A DNA stretch of 64,000 bases. Source: an uncultured Prevotellaceae bacterium. Lineage in GTDB: Bacteria; Bacteroidota; Bacteroidia; Bacteroidales; Bacteroidaceae. The stretch lies in NCBI GenBank assembly GCA_902800435.1, contig CADCEQ010000001.1:1-64000 (forward strand), given 5' to 3'. The position numbers and the translations under genes were made by a program. Shown here piece after piece: positions 17,618 to 25,991 of the stretch. Under the pieces are notes generated by a model. It was given only the letters and a program-made list of their open reading frames with translations. It had not been told where the DNA came from and made no database searches. Numbering within the stretch: the stretch's first letter is position 1; each line of letters begins with the position of its first letter.

Positions 17618-18781
17618 ATGGGTAATCAAAACAAATCTATTTACTTAATCCCCGTCATGCTCTGCTTCTTCTGCATGGGCTTCGTGGATCTGGTGGGCAT
17701 CGCCTCCAACTATGTGAAGGAAGACCTCGCGCTGAGCGACTCCGTGGCCAACGTGTTCCCCTCGCTCGTGTTCTTCTGGTTCCTCATCTTCAGCGTACCG
17801 ACAGGCATGCTGATGAACAAGATCGGCCGTAAGAAGACCGTACTGCTCTCGCTCGTCGTCACCGTCGTGTCGCTGCTGCTGCCGCTGTTCGGCGAGACCT
17901 TCGGCATCATGCTCGTGGCCTTCTCGCTGCTCGGTATCGGCAACGCCCTAATGCAGACGTCGCTCAACCCGCTGGTATCAACCGTCATGGGCGGCGGCAA
18001 CCTCGCCTCGACGCTCACCTTCGGACAGTTCATCAAGGCCATCGCCTCGTTCTCGGCTCCTTATCTGGCCATGTGGGGCGCAACGAAGGTCATACCCGAG
18101 TTCGGCTACGACTGGCGCGTGCTCTTCGGCATTTTCCTCATCGTGGGCATACTCTCCACCATACTACTCTTCATCACACCCATTGACGAGCCTCCTATCG
18201 AGGGCAAGCCCTCTACCTTCGTCGAGTGCTTCAAGCTGCTCGGCACGCCCATCGTCCTGCTGTCGTTCCTCGGCATCATGTGCCATGTGGGCATCGACGT
18301 GGGCACCAACACCACGGCTCCGAAAATCCTGATGGAGCGGTTGGGCATGACGCTCAACGAGGCTGCCTTCGCCACCTCGCTCTACTTCATCTTCCGTACC
18401 ATCGGCTGCCTGACCGGCTCGTTCTTCCTGCGCGTGCTGAAGATGCGCACCTTCTTCATCATCAGCGTGGTGATGATGGCCCTGTCGATGTGCGGACTGT
18501 TCGTCGGCACCGAGAAGTGGCTGCTCTACGCCGCCATCGCCCTCGTGGGCTACGGCAACTCCAACGTCTTCTCCATGTGCTTCGCCACAGCTCTCGAGTC
18601 GATGCCCGAGAAGCAGAACGAGGTGTCGGGTCTGATGATCATGGGCCTCTTCGGCGGCACCATCTTCCCCCTGCTGATGGGCTTCATGAGCGACGCTATG
18701 GGCCAGGCCGGTGCCGTGCTGGTCATGGCCGTCGGCGTGATTTACCTGTTCACCTATATCAAACAATTAAAAACCGCATAG
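17618..18781 (+). CDS. MFS sugar transporter, FucP/GlcP-like (probable fructose importer)
   Basis: A 387-residue inner-membrane protein with about twelve hydrophobic segments. The loop between segments 2 and 3 carries the MFS signature GMLMNKIGRKKT, and the N-half has NALMQTSLNPLVS, typical of the FucP-like sugar:proton symporters of Bacteroidota. It starts six bases after the GH32 stop and ends four bases before fructokinase. In Bacteroides levan loci the equivalent transporter carries fructose across the inner membrane; that substrate is inferred from the neighbours. Confidence 0.85.
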   Translation: MGNQNKSIYLIPVMLCFFCMGFVDLVGIASNYVKEDLALSDSVANVFPSLVFFWFLIFSVPTGMLMNKIGRKKTVLLSLVVTVVSLLLPLFGETFGIMLVAFSLLGIGNALMQTSLNPLVSTVMGGGNLASTLTFGQFIKAIASFSAPYLAMWGATKVIPEFGYDWRVLFGIFLIVGILSTILLFITPIDEPPIEGKPSTFVECFKLLGTPIVLLSFLGIMCHVGIDVGTNTTAPKILMERLGMTLNEAAFATSLYFIFRTIGCLTGSFFLRVLKMRTFFIISVVMMALSMCGLFVGTEKWLLYAAIALVGYGNSNVFSMCFATALESMPEKQNEVSGLMIMGLFGGTIFPLLMGFMSDAMGQAGAVLVMAVGVIYLFTYIKQLKTA

Positions 18782-18785
18782 AACT

Positions 18786-19670
18786 ATGAATCAGAAACGT
18801 TATGTAGTAGGACTCGGAGAAGTCCTGTGGGATGTACTTCCCGAAGGTAAGAAACTGGGTGGCGCACCCGCCAACTTCGCCTATCACGCCGGACAGTTCC
18901 TCGGCATGGATAACACCATCGCCGTCAGCGCACTGGGCGAGGACAAACTGGCCGACGAGACCATCGAGGCCCTGCGCGAGCATGGTCTGAACGACCTGCT
19001 GCCCCGCGTGCCCTACCCCACCGGCACCGTGCAGGTGCAGCTCGACGAGCAGGGCATCCCCACGTACGACATCAAGGAGAACGTAGCCTGGGACAACATA
19101 CCCTTCGACGACGACATCGCACAGATTGCTGCTAACTGCCGCGCCGTCTGCTTCGGCTCGCTCGCACAGCGCAACGTGGTCAGCCGCACCACTATTCAGA
19201 AGTTCCTCGACGCCACGCCCGCCGACTGCCTGAAGATCTTCGACATCAACCTGCGCCAGCAGTTCTACACCAAGGAGGTCATACGCGAGTCGCTGCAGCG
19301 CTGCAACATCCTGAAGATCAACGACGAGGAGCTGGTGCTCATCGGCCGTATGTTCGGTTACCCCGGCCTCGACATCGAGAACAAGTGCTGGCTCATACTT
19401 GGCAAGTACAACCTCGACATGCTGGTGCTCACCTGCGGCACCAACGGCTCCTACGTCTTCACGCCCGGTCAGATGTCGTTCCAGGAGACGCCGAAGGTGA
19501 AGGTGGCCGACACCGTCGGCGCCGGCGACTCGTTCACCGGCTCGTTCGTAGGCAGCATTCTCAATGGCAAGTCGGTGGCCGACGCTCACCGCACGGCTGT
19601 TCAGGTGTCGGCCTTCGTCTGCACCCAGAACGGCGCCATGCCCACACTCCCGGCTGAGTTGCTGAAATAA
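18786..19670 (+). CDS. Fructokinase (PfkB family)
   Basis: A 294-residue cytoplasmic sugar kinase of the PfkB/ribokinase family, expected to make fructose-6-phosphate from fructose and ATP. The N-terminal substrate loop is GGAPANFAYH (25-34), and the C-terminal PfkB signature DTVGAGDSFTGSF holds the catalytic base D248. The start GLGEVLWDVLPEGKKLGGAPANFA is the form seen in Bacteroides fructokinases. Third gene of the GH32 operon, four bases after the transporter. A hairpin 32 bases beyond the stop closes the unit. Confidence 0.9.
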   Translation: MNQKRYVVGLGEVLWDVLPEGKKLGGAPANFAYHAGQFLGMDNTIAVSALGEDKLADETIEALREHGLNDLLPRVPYPTGTVQVQLDEQGIPTYDIKENVAWDNIPFDDDIAQIAANCRAVCFGSLAQRNVVSRTTIQKFLDATPADCLKIFDINLRQQFYTKEVIRESLQRCNILKINDEELVLIGRMFGYPGLDIENKCWLILGKYNLDMLVLTCGTNGSYVFTPGQMSFQETPKVKVADTVGAGDSFTGSFVGSILNGKSVADAHRTAVQVSAFVCTQNGAMPTLPAELLK

Positions 19671-19702
19671 GCCGACCTTGTTTCATTATTACATATCTGA
19701 CA

Positions 19703-19739
19703 GAGGCGGTACGTCTGCGAGAGCACGGCGTACCGCCTC
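19703..19739 (+). terminator. Hairpin after fructokinase
   Basis: GAGGCGGTACG (19703-19713) pairs exactly with CGTACCGCCTC (19729-19739) around a 15-base loop. No T-run follows, so termination may be weak. Confidence 0.55.
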
Positions 19740-19797
19740 AAGCGTTAAAGATTATTATAAGGCTGCCGCGAAAGAGGGCTGAACGGAAAGATTTGCG

Positions 19798-19805
19798 TAA
19801 CTTTG
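19798..19805 (+). promoter_or_regulatory. -7 box of the GH43 gene
   Basis: TAACTTTG matches TAnnTTTG and ends 27 bases before the ATG at 19833. It overlaps the possible TTG start at 19803, which argues against that longer start. Confidence 0.65.
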
Positions 19806-19832
19806 CAGAACAACAAACCAACAGTACTAACT

Positions 19833-20849
19833 ATGAACAAGAAAACAAGACTCCTGCTGACAGTCATCCTGACCCTGACCGTCGCCATCACCATCAACGC
19901 CCAGCCGCGACGCGGCCAGCGCACAGCATTCAAGACCGACACCGTCATGGCCCACGACCCCGTCATGGCCTACGAAGACGGCAAATATTACCTCCTGGCC
20001 ACGGGCATGGGCATCAGCTGGGCCACCTCGGCCGACCGCAAGACGTGGGAGGTGCAACCCACACCATTCCTGAAAGACATACCTGGGTGGACGCGCGACA
20101 GCGTTCCCGGCTTCCGCAACCACGTCTGGGCACCCGACATCATCCAGAAGGACGGCACATGGTGGCTGGCCTACTCGTGCTCGACATTCGGCAAGAACAC
20201 CAGCGCCATCGGACTGATGGCCAGCGAACGGCTCAGCGGGCCGTGGCGCGACTGCGGTCCCATCGTCTGCTCACGCGAGGGGCGCGACCAGTGGAACGCC
20301 ATCGACCCGAACTTCGTCGTCGACGACAAGGGCACGCCCTGGCTCACCTGGGGCTCGTTCTGGGACGGCATACAGCTGGCCCGCCTTGACCACTCGATGC
20401 ACCTCGCCACGAAGCCCGTAACCATTGCGCGCCGCGTTGCCCTGCGCGACACGTCGAAAGCGGAGCCTAACCCGACGTCGAGGTTTGCCGGCCGCAACGC
20501 CATCGAGGCGCCCTTTATCTTCAAGCACGACGGCTGGTACTACCTCTTCGTCTCCTGGGACTACTGTTGCCGGGGTGCGAAGTCGAACTACCGCGTGGCC
20601 GTAGGCCGCTCCAAGACGGTCAGCGGTCCTTACCTCGACCGCAGCGGCAAGGACATGGCCCAGGGCGGCGGCACCATCATCCTCGAGGGTGACAAGAAGG
20701 AATACGAAGCCGCTGGCCACTGCGCCGCCTACAACATGAACGGCGAGGACATCTTCATCTGCCACGGTTACGCCACAAAGCAAAACGGCGCCGCCCTGTT
20801 GGTGCAGCGCCGAATCGAATGGACCACCGACGGCTGGCCGAAACTTTAG
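19833..20849 (+). CDS. GH43 family arabinanase/arabinofuranosidase-like enzyme
   Basis: A 338-residue secreted five-blade propeller of family GH43, most like arabinan endo-1,5-alpha-L-arabinosidases. I start at the ATG at 19833 (MNKKTRLLLTVILTLTVAITINAQ, a signal peptide), because an upstream TTG at 19803 lies in the promoter. The three acidic residues fit: base D42 in AHDP, D158 in AIDPNFV, acid E225 in AIEAPFIF. SYSCSTFGKNTSAIGLMAS and WDGIQLA are typical of the endo-arabinanase branch. It stands alone with its own promoter and a strong terminator, next to the fructan genes. Substrate (arabinan) is inferred; it would complement the GH127 enzyme. Confidence 0.85.
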   Translation: MNKKTRLLLTVILTLTVAITINAQPRRGQRTAFKTDTVMAHDPVMAYEDGKYYLLATGMGISWATSADRKTWEVQPTPFLKDIPGWTRDSVPGFRNHVWAPDIIQKDGTWWLAYSCSTFGKNTSAIGLMASERLSGPWRDCGPIVCSREGRDQWNAIDPNFVVDDKGTPWLTWGSFWDGIQLARLDHSMHLATKPVTIARRVALRDTSKAEPNPTSRFAGRNAIEAPFIFKHDGWYYLFVSWDYCCRGAKSNYRVAVGRSKTVSGPYLDRSGKDMAQGGGTIILEGDKKEYEAAGHCAAYNMNGEDIFICHGYATKQNGAALLVQRRIEWTTDGWPKL

Positions 20850-20871
20850 TTCTTCCTGCCAGCAGCCCCAT

Positions 20872-20907
20872 AGCCCCCAATCGGACTCGACCGATTGGGG
20901 GCTTTTT
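20872..20907 (+). terminator. Strong intrinsic terminator after GH43
   Basis: AGCCCCCAATCGG (20872-20884) and CCGATTGGGGGCT (20891-20903) form a perfect 13-bp stem with a six-base loop, followed by TTTTT. Confidence 0.9.
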
Positions 20908-20983
20908 GTCTTTTCTGATTGGGAAAACGTAAAAAAAGTTAAGCCATGTAATGTTGAGAGGGAATTACCGTATATAAAAGTGT

Positions 20984-21550
20984 ATGGAGCAGCAAGAGAC
21001 AGACCAGCAAATCATTGACCGCGTGCTACGCGACGGGCGCAGGGCATACTATGCCAGGCTGGTCGAACGCTACGGGCAGCGGCTCTTCGCCTTCGTTGCC
21101 ACGATGGTGACGCGACGCGAGGATGCCGAAGAACTGGCGCAGGACTGTTTTGTCAAGGCTTTCCGCCAACTGTCGCAGTACGACGACCGCCGAAGCTCAT
21201 TCTACACCTGGCTCCGCTGCATCGCCTACCGGCTCTGCCTCGACCACGTGCGCCAAGACGCCGTGATTTGGCTCGAAACCGACGAGCAGACACTTCAGGT
21301 CATACCCGACAACGAGGCCGACAGCGTGATGGATACCGACGACGACGAGCGCATCCGACTGCTGACAGAGGCCATCCGCCGACTGCCGCCCACTGAGCGC
21401 CTGCTCGTGCAGCAGCACTACTTCGAGCAGCAGCCGCTCGCCGTCATCGCCGAAGTCACTGATACCGACGCCGGCACGCTGGCCACCCGCCTGCACCGCA
21501 TCCGTAAGAAACTCTACCAATATATCAAACTGAAGGAACATGGAAGATAA
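20984..21550 (+). CDS. ECF-type RNA polymerase sigma factor (cassette 1)
   Basis: A 188-residue cytoplasmic sigma-70 family factor with only regions 2 and 4. Region 2 (about 20-92) has DAEELAQDCFVKAFRQL and YTWLRCIAYRLCLDHVR. Region 4 (about 122-185) has LPPTERLLVQQHYFEQQPLAVIAEV and TLATRLHRIRKKLYQY, the last being the helix-turn-helix. The stop of this gene lies inside the next gene, which overlaps it by 11 bases, the usual coupling of sigma and anti-sigma. It shares position-by-position motifs with the sigma factor at 23489, so the two are probably duplicates. The signal it answers is unknown. Confidence 0.88.
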   Translation: MEQQETDQQIIDRVLRDGRRAYYARLVERYGQRLFAFVATMVTRREDAEELAQDCFVKAFRQLSQYDDRRSSFYTWLRCIAYRLCLDHVRQDAVIWLETDEQTLQVIPDNEADSVMDTDDDERIRLLTEAIRRLPPTERLLVQQHYFEQQPLAVIAEVTDTDAGTLATRLHRIRKKLYQYIKLKEHGR

Positions 21551-22169
21551 ACGATACGACAAACTCCGGGCCTCGTTCGAGGCCAAGCAGCCGCAACTGC
21601 CCGCCGACTTCACCGAGCGGGTGATGAACCGGATAGAAGCCAGACCAGCCAAGAGTTATTGGCGGTGGGTGGCCGCTGCAGCTTGCCTATTAATTATAAT
21701 AGGTACAGGAATAGCACTATGGCCAACAGGAGATGCTGATGAGCCGGAACTACTGGCGCAGCCCCTCCCCTCCCCTCAAGGGGAGGGGTCGGGGGTGGGG
21801 TCTGTAACATCAACACCCCAGAAAGGAAAGATACTGACCCCACCCTCTCCTCTACAAGGTAGGGGAAAGGCTACGTGTAGGCGACCAAAGGTCGGGAATG
21901 ATGCTGCGCACTCTGAACCGCAGGAAAACGTTTTGACTCCTGTACTAACGGCAGAGGCTACTCACGCTTTAACGTCGGCGAATCAGGAAGCGAGCGACGC
22001 GGCGGACATCGTACCACCCGACCGCCAGGCCCTCGCCGACATCTATCTGGCCGAAGCCGCCTTGCAGGTGGCCTACCGCCGACAGGCCCAGGCCGAGGCG
22101 CTGCGGGCATACGCCATCAGCTTCGAGGAGGAAGAAGCGGCACCTGCGCAACCCACCATCGCATTCTAA
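21540..22169 (+). CDS. Putative anti-sigma factor, single membrane segment (cassette 1)
   Basis: A 209-residue protein overlapping the sigma gene by 11 bases. The N-terminal cytoplasmic part (LPADFTERVMNRIEARPAK, about 20-39) is followed by one membrane segment (about 43-62, WRWVAAAACLLIIIGTGIALW) and a periplasmic tail. There is no zinc-binding HxxxCxxC motif. The role as anti-sigma is inferred from layout and from the similar protein at 24031. Residues about 75-108 (PLPSPQGEGSGVGS...LTPPSPLQGRGKA) are translated palindromic repeats inserted into the periplasmic part. The tail after it (DRQALADIYLAEAALQVAYRRQAQAEALRAY) is helical. Confidence 0.65.
   Translation: MEDKRYDKLRASFEAKQPQLPADFTERVMNRIEARPAKSYWRWVAAAACLLIIIGTGIALWPTGDADEPELLAQPLPSPQGEGSGVGSVTSTPQKGKILTPPSPLQGRGKATCRRPKVGNDAAHSEPQENVLTPVLTAEATHALTSANQEASDAADIVPPDRQALADIYLAEAALQVAYRRQAQAEALRAYAISFEEEEAAPAQPTIAF
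21762..21870. repeat. Pair of opposed palindromic repeats translated in the anti-sigma gene
   Basis: CCCCTCCCCTCAAGGGGAGG followed by GGTCGGGGGTGGGGTC faces an inverted relative GACCCCACCCTCTCCTCTAC AAGG at 21836-21859. Same family as the repeats in the GH2 gene at 5950. The reading frame stays open through both. Confidence 0.65.
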
Positions 22170-22188
22170 CCAAAACACCAATACGACT

Positions 22189-23340
22189 ATGAAAGAAATC
22201 ATGAAAACCGTCATGACGGCGAGCCTGCTACTCGTCACGCTGACAGCCACGGCCCAGTCCGTAAAGGATATTGAGAAGCAGATGGGCTTTAAGATGACCA
22301 TTGCCAGTGACCACGGAGTGGAAGTAACCAAGAGCCTCGGACAAGAGCGCGACATCTTGAAAGAGGGGAAGCCACTGAAATGGCGCTGCGACATCTACTC
22401 CTTCACGCTCCCCAAGAAACAGCACTACCTGCTTGACGAGATGATTGAAGAGTTCGAGACCAACGGCCGCGAGAATCCCAACTGCTACGGCATCAACAGC
22501 ATGAGCGAGTCGAAAGACGGTGACCGTGTGGGCCATGAGCGGAACCTGATGGTTGGCGACGACCCTAACCGCTTTGTCGCCATCGGCAAGGACTACACCA
22601 ACTTCATCAACATCAACATCCTCGACGATGCAGACACCACCAAGACCCACCGCTATGCCTACGCCCTGGAATGGCGGGACGGTAACAAGGGAGCTACCGA
22701 CGTGCGCTACATTGTCACCTACGCCAAGATTCCCTCGGCCACCACAACCATCACCGACCAGAACTGGCCCATGCTGAATCTTGGCCAGTCCAAGGTACGT
22801 ACAGGCGCCCCCATTCTGTTCAAAGGCGATGCCCGCGTACAGTGGGACGGCAAGGACTACCCCGTTCTGTCCCTCGACAGCCTCATCCGCGATGCCCAGC
22901 AGAAGGCGAAGGATGCCAAGAAGCGCATAGAAGGGCTCCGCCATAAGTTCCAGACCAAAGATGCCCTCGTGCTATGGAACGACACCCTGGAACACGACAC
23001 CGACCCGGTGACTGACGTTGTCATCCGCCTGCATCAAGGACAGCCCGTCACGGCCGACGACCTCCTTTGCAACGACAACATCCTCCTCATCTTCTCGCTG
23101 CTCAAACAGCAGTTCCTCGCCGGGCAGAACACCGAGTTCAACGCCATCTCCGTCTATACCCTCTGCAAGCGTGCCCGCGAGTATGGCTTCTTCTCGTCGG
23201 GCTTTCCCGATTTCCCCAACGGCAAAGCCGAGCTAGAACAGCTCAAGCGCGACATCGCCCAGATGAAAGCCAACGCCGCTACCGACACCATCCGCAACTA
23301 CCTGCAAATGGCCATTGCAGAACTCGATAAGATTAAGTAA
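22189..23340 (+). CDS. Secreted protein of unknown function (cassette 1)
   Basis: A 383-residue exported protein (signal peptide about 1-23, MKEIMKTVMTASLLLVTLTATAQ). I do not recognise a family. Residues 60-185 are mixed alpha/beta and contain YALEWRDGNKGATDVRYIVTYA, which resembles SWEYHRGGVDSVRYTIAMG of the secreted protein at 24646. Residues 225-260 are charged and probably coiled (LIRDAQQKAKDAKKRIEGLRHKF), and the C-terminal 60 are helical. It starts 19 bases after the anti-sigma stop, so it is in the same operon. It may be the target or a sensor of the sigma system; that is inference from position only. A terminator follows. Confidence 0.6.
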   Translation: MKEIMKTVMTASLLLVTLTATAQSVKDIEKQMGFKMTIASDHGVEVTKSLGQERDILKEGKPLKWRCDIYSFTLPKKQHYLLDEMIEEFETNGRENPNCYGINSMSESKDGDRVGHERNLMVGDDPNRFVAIGKDYTNFININILDDADTTKTHRYAYALEWRDGNKGATDVRYIVTYAKIPSATTTITDQNWPMLNLGQSKVRTGAPILFKGDARVQWDGKDYPVLSLDSLIRDAQQKAKDAKKRIEGLRHKFQTKDALVLWNDTLEHDTDPVTDVVIRLHQGQPVTADDLLCNDNILLIFSLLKQQFLAGQNTEFNAISVYTLCKRAREYGFFSSGFPDFPNGKAELEQLKRDIAQMKANAATDTIRNYLQMAIAELDKIK

Positions 23341-23372
23341 AGTTAGTAAAGAGTAGTATAAACCCGGGAGAT

Positions 23373-23408
23373 GGTATGGGTCGCAGCGATTGCGCCCCAT
23401 ACCTTTTT
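23373..23408 (+). terminator. Intrinsic terminator ending sigma cassette 1
   Basis: GGTATGGG (23373-23380) pairs with CCCCATACC (23395-23403), with TCGCA/TGCG extending the stem; TTTTT follows at 23404-23408. It separates the two cassettes. Confidence 0.85.
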
Positions 23409-23488
23409 GGCTATCTTCAAAGCAGAATAACAATCTTTAACGCCCATCCGTGTAATATTTTCGCGGGTGGGCTGTCTATATAGATAGA

Positions 23489-24034
23489 ATGAACAAGAAC
23501 CACGACACGGAAGCGCAGCGCATCAGGCGGATACTCGACGGCAGGAGCGACGAGTACGGCTACTTCGTCAGGACCTACTCGGCGCAGGTGCTCGACTTCG
23601 TCAGCCGCATGGTCAGCGACGCGGGCGATGCCGAAGAGCTGGCGCAGGATGCCTTTGTCCGTGCCTTCCGCTCCCTGGGGCAGTTCGACGGGCGCTCGTC
23701 GTGGCTCACGTGGGTGCTGCGCATCGCCTACCACACGGCGCTGAACCACCTGAAGCGGCAGCGACAGCAATGGCTGAGCATCGATGACTTGCCGTTGGCC
23801 GACACGACCGATGACGACCTGAGCACCGACCGCGAGGAGCGAATACAACAATTAGACGCCGCCATCGACCGGCTGCCGGCTGACGAGCAACTGCTGCTCC
23901 ACCTCTACTACTACGATGACCGACAACTGCGCGACATCGCCTATATCATGGACGCGGAGCCCGGCCTGCTGGCCACAAGGCTGCACCGCATACGCAAGAA
24001 ACTATTATTAATGATGAAGGAGAACGAACAATGA
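23489..24034 (+). CDS. ECF-type RNA polymerase sigma factor (cassette 2)
   Basis: A 181-residue two-region sigma factor. Region 2 contains DAEELAQDAFVRAFRSLGQF and SSWLTWVLRIAYHTALNHLKR; region 4 contains LPADEQLLLHLYYYDDRQLRDIAYIM and LLATRLHRIRKKLLLMMK. The AEELAQD motif falls at the same residue number as in the sigma factor at 20984, and the C-terminal ATRLHRIRKKL is identical, so they are paralogues. The stop overlaps the next start by four bases (ATGA). Upstream, a separate terminator suggests it has its own promoter. Confidence 0.88.
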   Translation: MNKNHDTEAQRIRRILDGRSDEYGYFVRTYSAQVLDFVSRMVSDAGDAEELAQDAFVRAFRSLGQFDGRSSWLTWVLRIAYHTALNHLKRQRQQWLSIDDLPLADTTDDDLSTDREERIQQLDAAIDRLPADEQLLLHLYYYDDRQLRDIAYIMDAEPGLLATRLHRIRKKLLLMMKENEQ

Positions 24035-24618
24035 ACGAACAGAACGACAAAGATCTACGCGAAGCCCTGCGCCGACGGGAAGCCCGACGGCAGAAACCCC
24101 AGCCGTCGGCTGATTTCTGCGACAGCGTGATGCAGCGCATCGGTCAGCAGAACCAGCAACCCAAGCGCCGCCACGTGTGGCTCTACCCGGCCATCGGTGC
24201 CGCTGCTTCCATTACTGTGCTATTATACATCGGTATCAAACCCATCGACAAACAGCGCGACACCCCCAGCCTCATCGTGCAGACAGACACCGTGCAGGCT
24301 GTGCCACAGACAAACGTAGAAACGTCCGACTCGGTGAAAGCGGTGAAGGAGATACTGCAGATGGCTCGCCCCCCCAAGCACTATATGGCAAAACGAGAAA
24401 AGCAGGCAGAAACCATCATAGAGCCTACAGTCATCGACGCGACAGACCTTGCGGAACAAGCCATCGCCGAGGAAGAGCAGCGGATTGCCATGCAGATAAT
24501 GCAGCAGATGAACGGCAGCCTGCAAGACGACTACGTGAAGATGACAAGGGAAATCAGAGAACGGGGCAACAGCATGACCCAACAGGTGGAGATGGCCATC
24601 AATGACGACGCATACTAA
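24031..24618 (+). CDS. Putative anti-sigma factor, single membrane segment (cassette 2)
   Basis: A 195-residue protein coupled to the sigma gene by ATGA. A charged cytoplasmic part holds SADFCDSVMQRIGQQ (about 28-42), matching PADFTERVMNRIEAR of the first cassette. One membrane segment follows (about 52-70, VWLYPAIGAAASITVLLYIGI). The rest is a helical, glutamine-rich periplasmic domain (IAEEEQRIAMQIMQQMNGSL). There is no zinc motif. Unlike its paralogue it carries no palindromic repeat, which gives an idea of what the first anti-sigma looked like before insertion. Confidence 0.65.
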   Translation: MNEQNDKDLREALRRREARRQKPQPSADFCDSVMQRIGQQNQQPKRRHVWLYPAIGAAASITVLLYIGIKPIDKQRDTPSLIVQTDTVQAVPQTNVETSDSVKAVKEILQMARPPKHYMAKREKQAETIIEPTVIDATDLAEQAIAEEEQRIAMQIMQQMNGSLQDDYVKMTREIRERGNSMTQQVEMAINDDAY

Positions 24619-24645
24619 CCATCAGCAACCAAAAGACAAGAAGAT

Positions 24646-25887
24646 ATGAAAAGAACAATATTTGCACTTTGTGCCACCATCATCGCCCTCTGCACTACGG
24701 CTCAGGGAACGATACAGCAGCGCCTGCAAGGCCACCCGAAGATTGACAGTCTCGTGAACAAAATGGAGGCGTTGGGAAGAAACGTTCGCGTTTCCTACTA
24801 TTATGACGGCAGGCTCCATAAGACCATCATGATGGGCTGTGGCTTGATGAAAGACTACCAGCCTACGCCTCCGACAGGTGACCCTAAACGGGACTCGATA
24901 GCACAGAAGCTGGACAGCGTGCGCCAGATGGAGACTCTTCGGCTGAAACGGGCGTATGACGCCATGCGCCGCACCTGCCAGCAACTCACCGACGAGGCCA
25001 AGGAGAGCTACAGCTGGGAGTACCACCGTGGCGGGGTGGACAGCGTCCGCTATACCATCGCCATGGGAGAATACGCTAACGGCGACACCATGCAGACCTA
25101 TCGGCGAAACAGGGATGTGTTTTATTATAACGCCCCCGAAATCATCACCTTCGGCTACGACCCTGTACCAGGAAGTGACGTGAGTCCGTGGCGACAAAAG
25201 GGATATGCCACGTTCAGATATGAGTACACCCCTGACAGCGTGAGCAAAATGCCGAAAGAGCGTTCACCGTTTGACAAGGATGCATACACACGGCTGCTTC
25301 AGTCCATCCTGAAACAAAAAGGCATCACCACCCGCCAGTTCTACGTCTATCACGACAGCACCTATACCTTTGAGAAGAAGGACTGGAATAACGAGGAGTT
25401 TGTCATTCGCTCGAACACGATTTCGCCCCGCCAGCCGAAGAGTGAGACGTGGGGAACCGTCTACACGCTGGGCTCCAGCGCACAGGCCGACACGGTGCTG
25501 AGTCAGATCAAGCAGACCACATGGGCTTTCCTGAACGAGCATCCCGACATGGATTTCTCCTTCAATCCCACTTCCGAATACCATTCAAGGGCATTGGAAG
25601 ACATGTTTCATACATTCGACTCCAAGAGAGTGCCTTCTTCTTTCTACATCTATGTTCACCGCAACCCAATACCCGGCAGCACGACAGACTCCGAACATCA
25701 TATCGTCATCATCGAAAGCAAGGGCGACATGATGGTGCCCATGGAATGGCAGATCCTGAAGAGTTGGAAGAACGGAAAAGTAGCCTATGACAAGAAGGCC
25801 GCCAAGAACCTGACGCCCAAGCAGGCACGGGACAACACCTCCGCCTCACGCTCCACCATAACACGGGGCTACGAGCCGATAGACTGA
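24646..25887 (+). CDS. Secreted protein of unknown function (cassette 2)
   Basis: A 413-residue exported protein (signal peptide about 1-19, MKRTIFALCATIIALCTTA) beginning 27 bases after the anti-sigma stop. I do not recognise a family. The N-terminal part has a helix-strand pattern (HPKIDSLVNKMEALGRNVRVSYYYDGR) and a helical hairpin (about 85-125), then SWEYHRGGVDSVRYTIAMG, resembling the cassette 1 protein. The C-terminal part (YIYVHRNPIPGS...HHIVIIESKGDMMVPMEWQ) is beta-rich. The repeated arrangement suggests that each sigma factor has its own secreted partner. Confidence 0.6.
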   Translation: MKRTIFALCATIIALCTTAQGTIQQRLQGHPKIDSLVNKMEALGRNVRVSYYYDGRLHKTIMMGCGLMKDYQPTPPTGDPKRDSIAQKLDSVRQMETLRLKRAYDAMRRTCQQLTDEAKESYSWEYHRGGVDSVRYTIAMGEYANGDTMQTYRRNRDVFYYNAPEIITFGYDPVPGSDVSPWRQKGYATFRYEYTPDSVSKMPKERSPFDKDAYTRLLQSILKQKGITTRQFYVYHDSTYTFEKKDWNNEEFVIRSNTISPRQPKSETWGTVYTLGSSAQADTVLSQIKQTTWAFLNEHPDMDFSFNPTSEYHSRALEDMFHTFDSKRVPSSFYIYVHRNPIPGSTTDSEHHIVIIESKGDMMVPMEWQILKSWKNGKVAYDKKAAKNLTPKQARDNTSASRSTITRGYEPID

Positions 25888-25913
25888 CGTGTAGCTCTCA
25901 AAACGTGGCGGTT

Positions 25914-25982
25914 CAGGTGTCGGTTCCCCCTCTCGGAAGGTGGTTTTCGGCTCCAGTTTCAGCCCATGACACCTGGCTTTTT
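25914..25982 (+). terminator. Long-loop hairpin with T-run after cassette 2
   Basis: CAGGTGTC (25914-25921) and GACACCTG (25968-25975) are exact complements around a 46-base loop that can fold on itself; GCTTTTTAC follows. Plausible terminator for the sigma cassette. Confidence 0.5.
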
Positions 25983-25991
25983 ACTATACTA

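Noticed and set aside
19803..19832. TTG start adding ten residues to GH43
   Set aside because: It overlaps the -7 box, so it would not be in the transcript; the ATG at 19833 gives a proper signal peptide.
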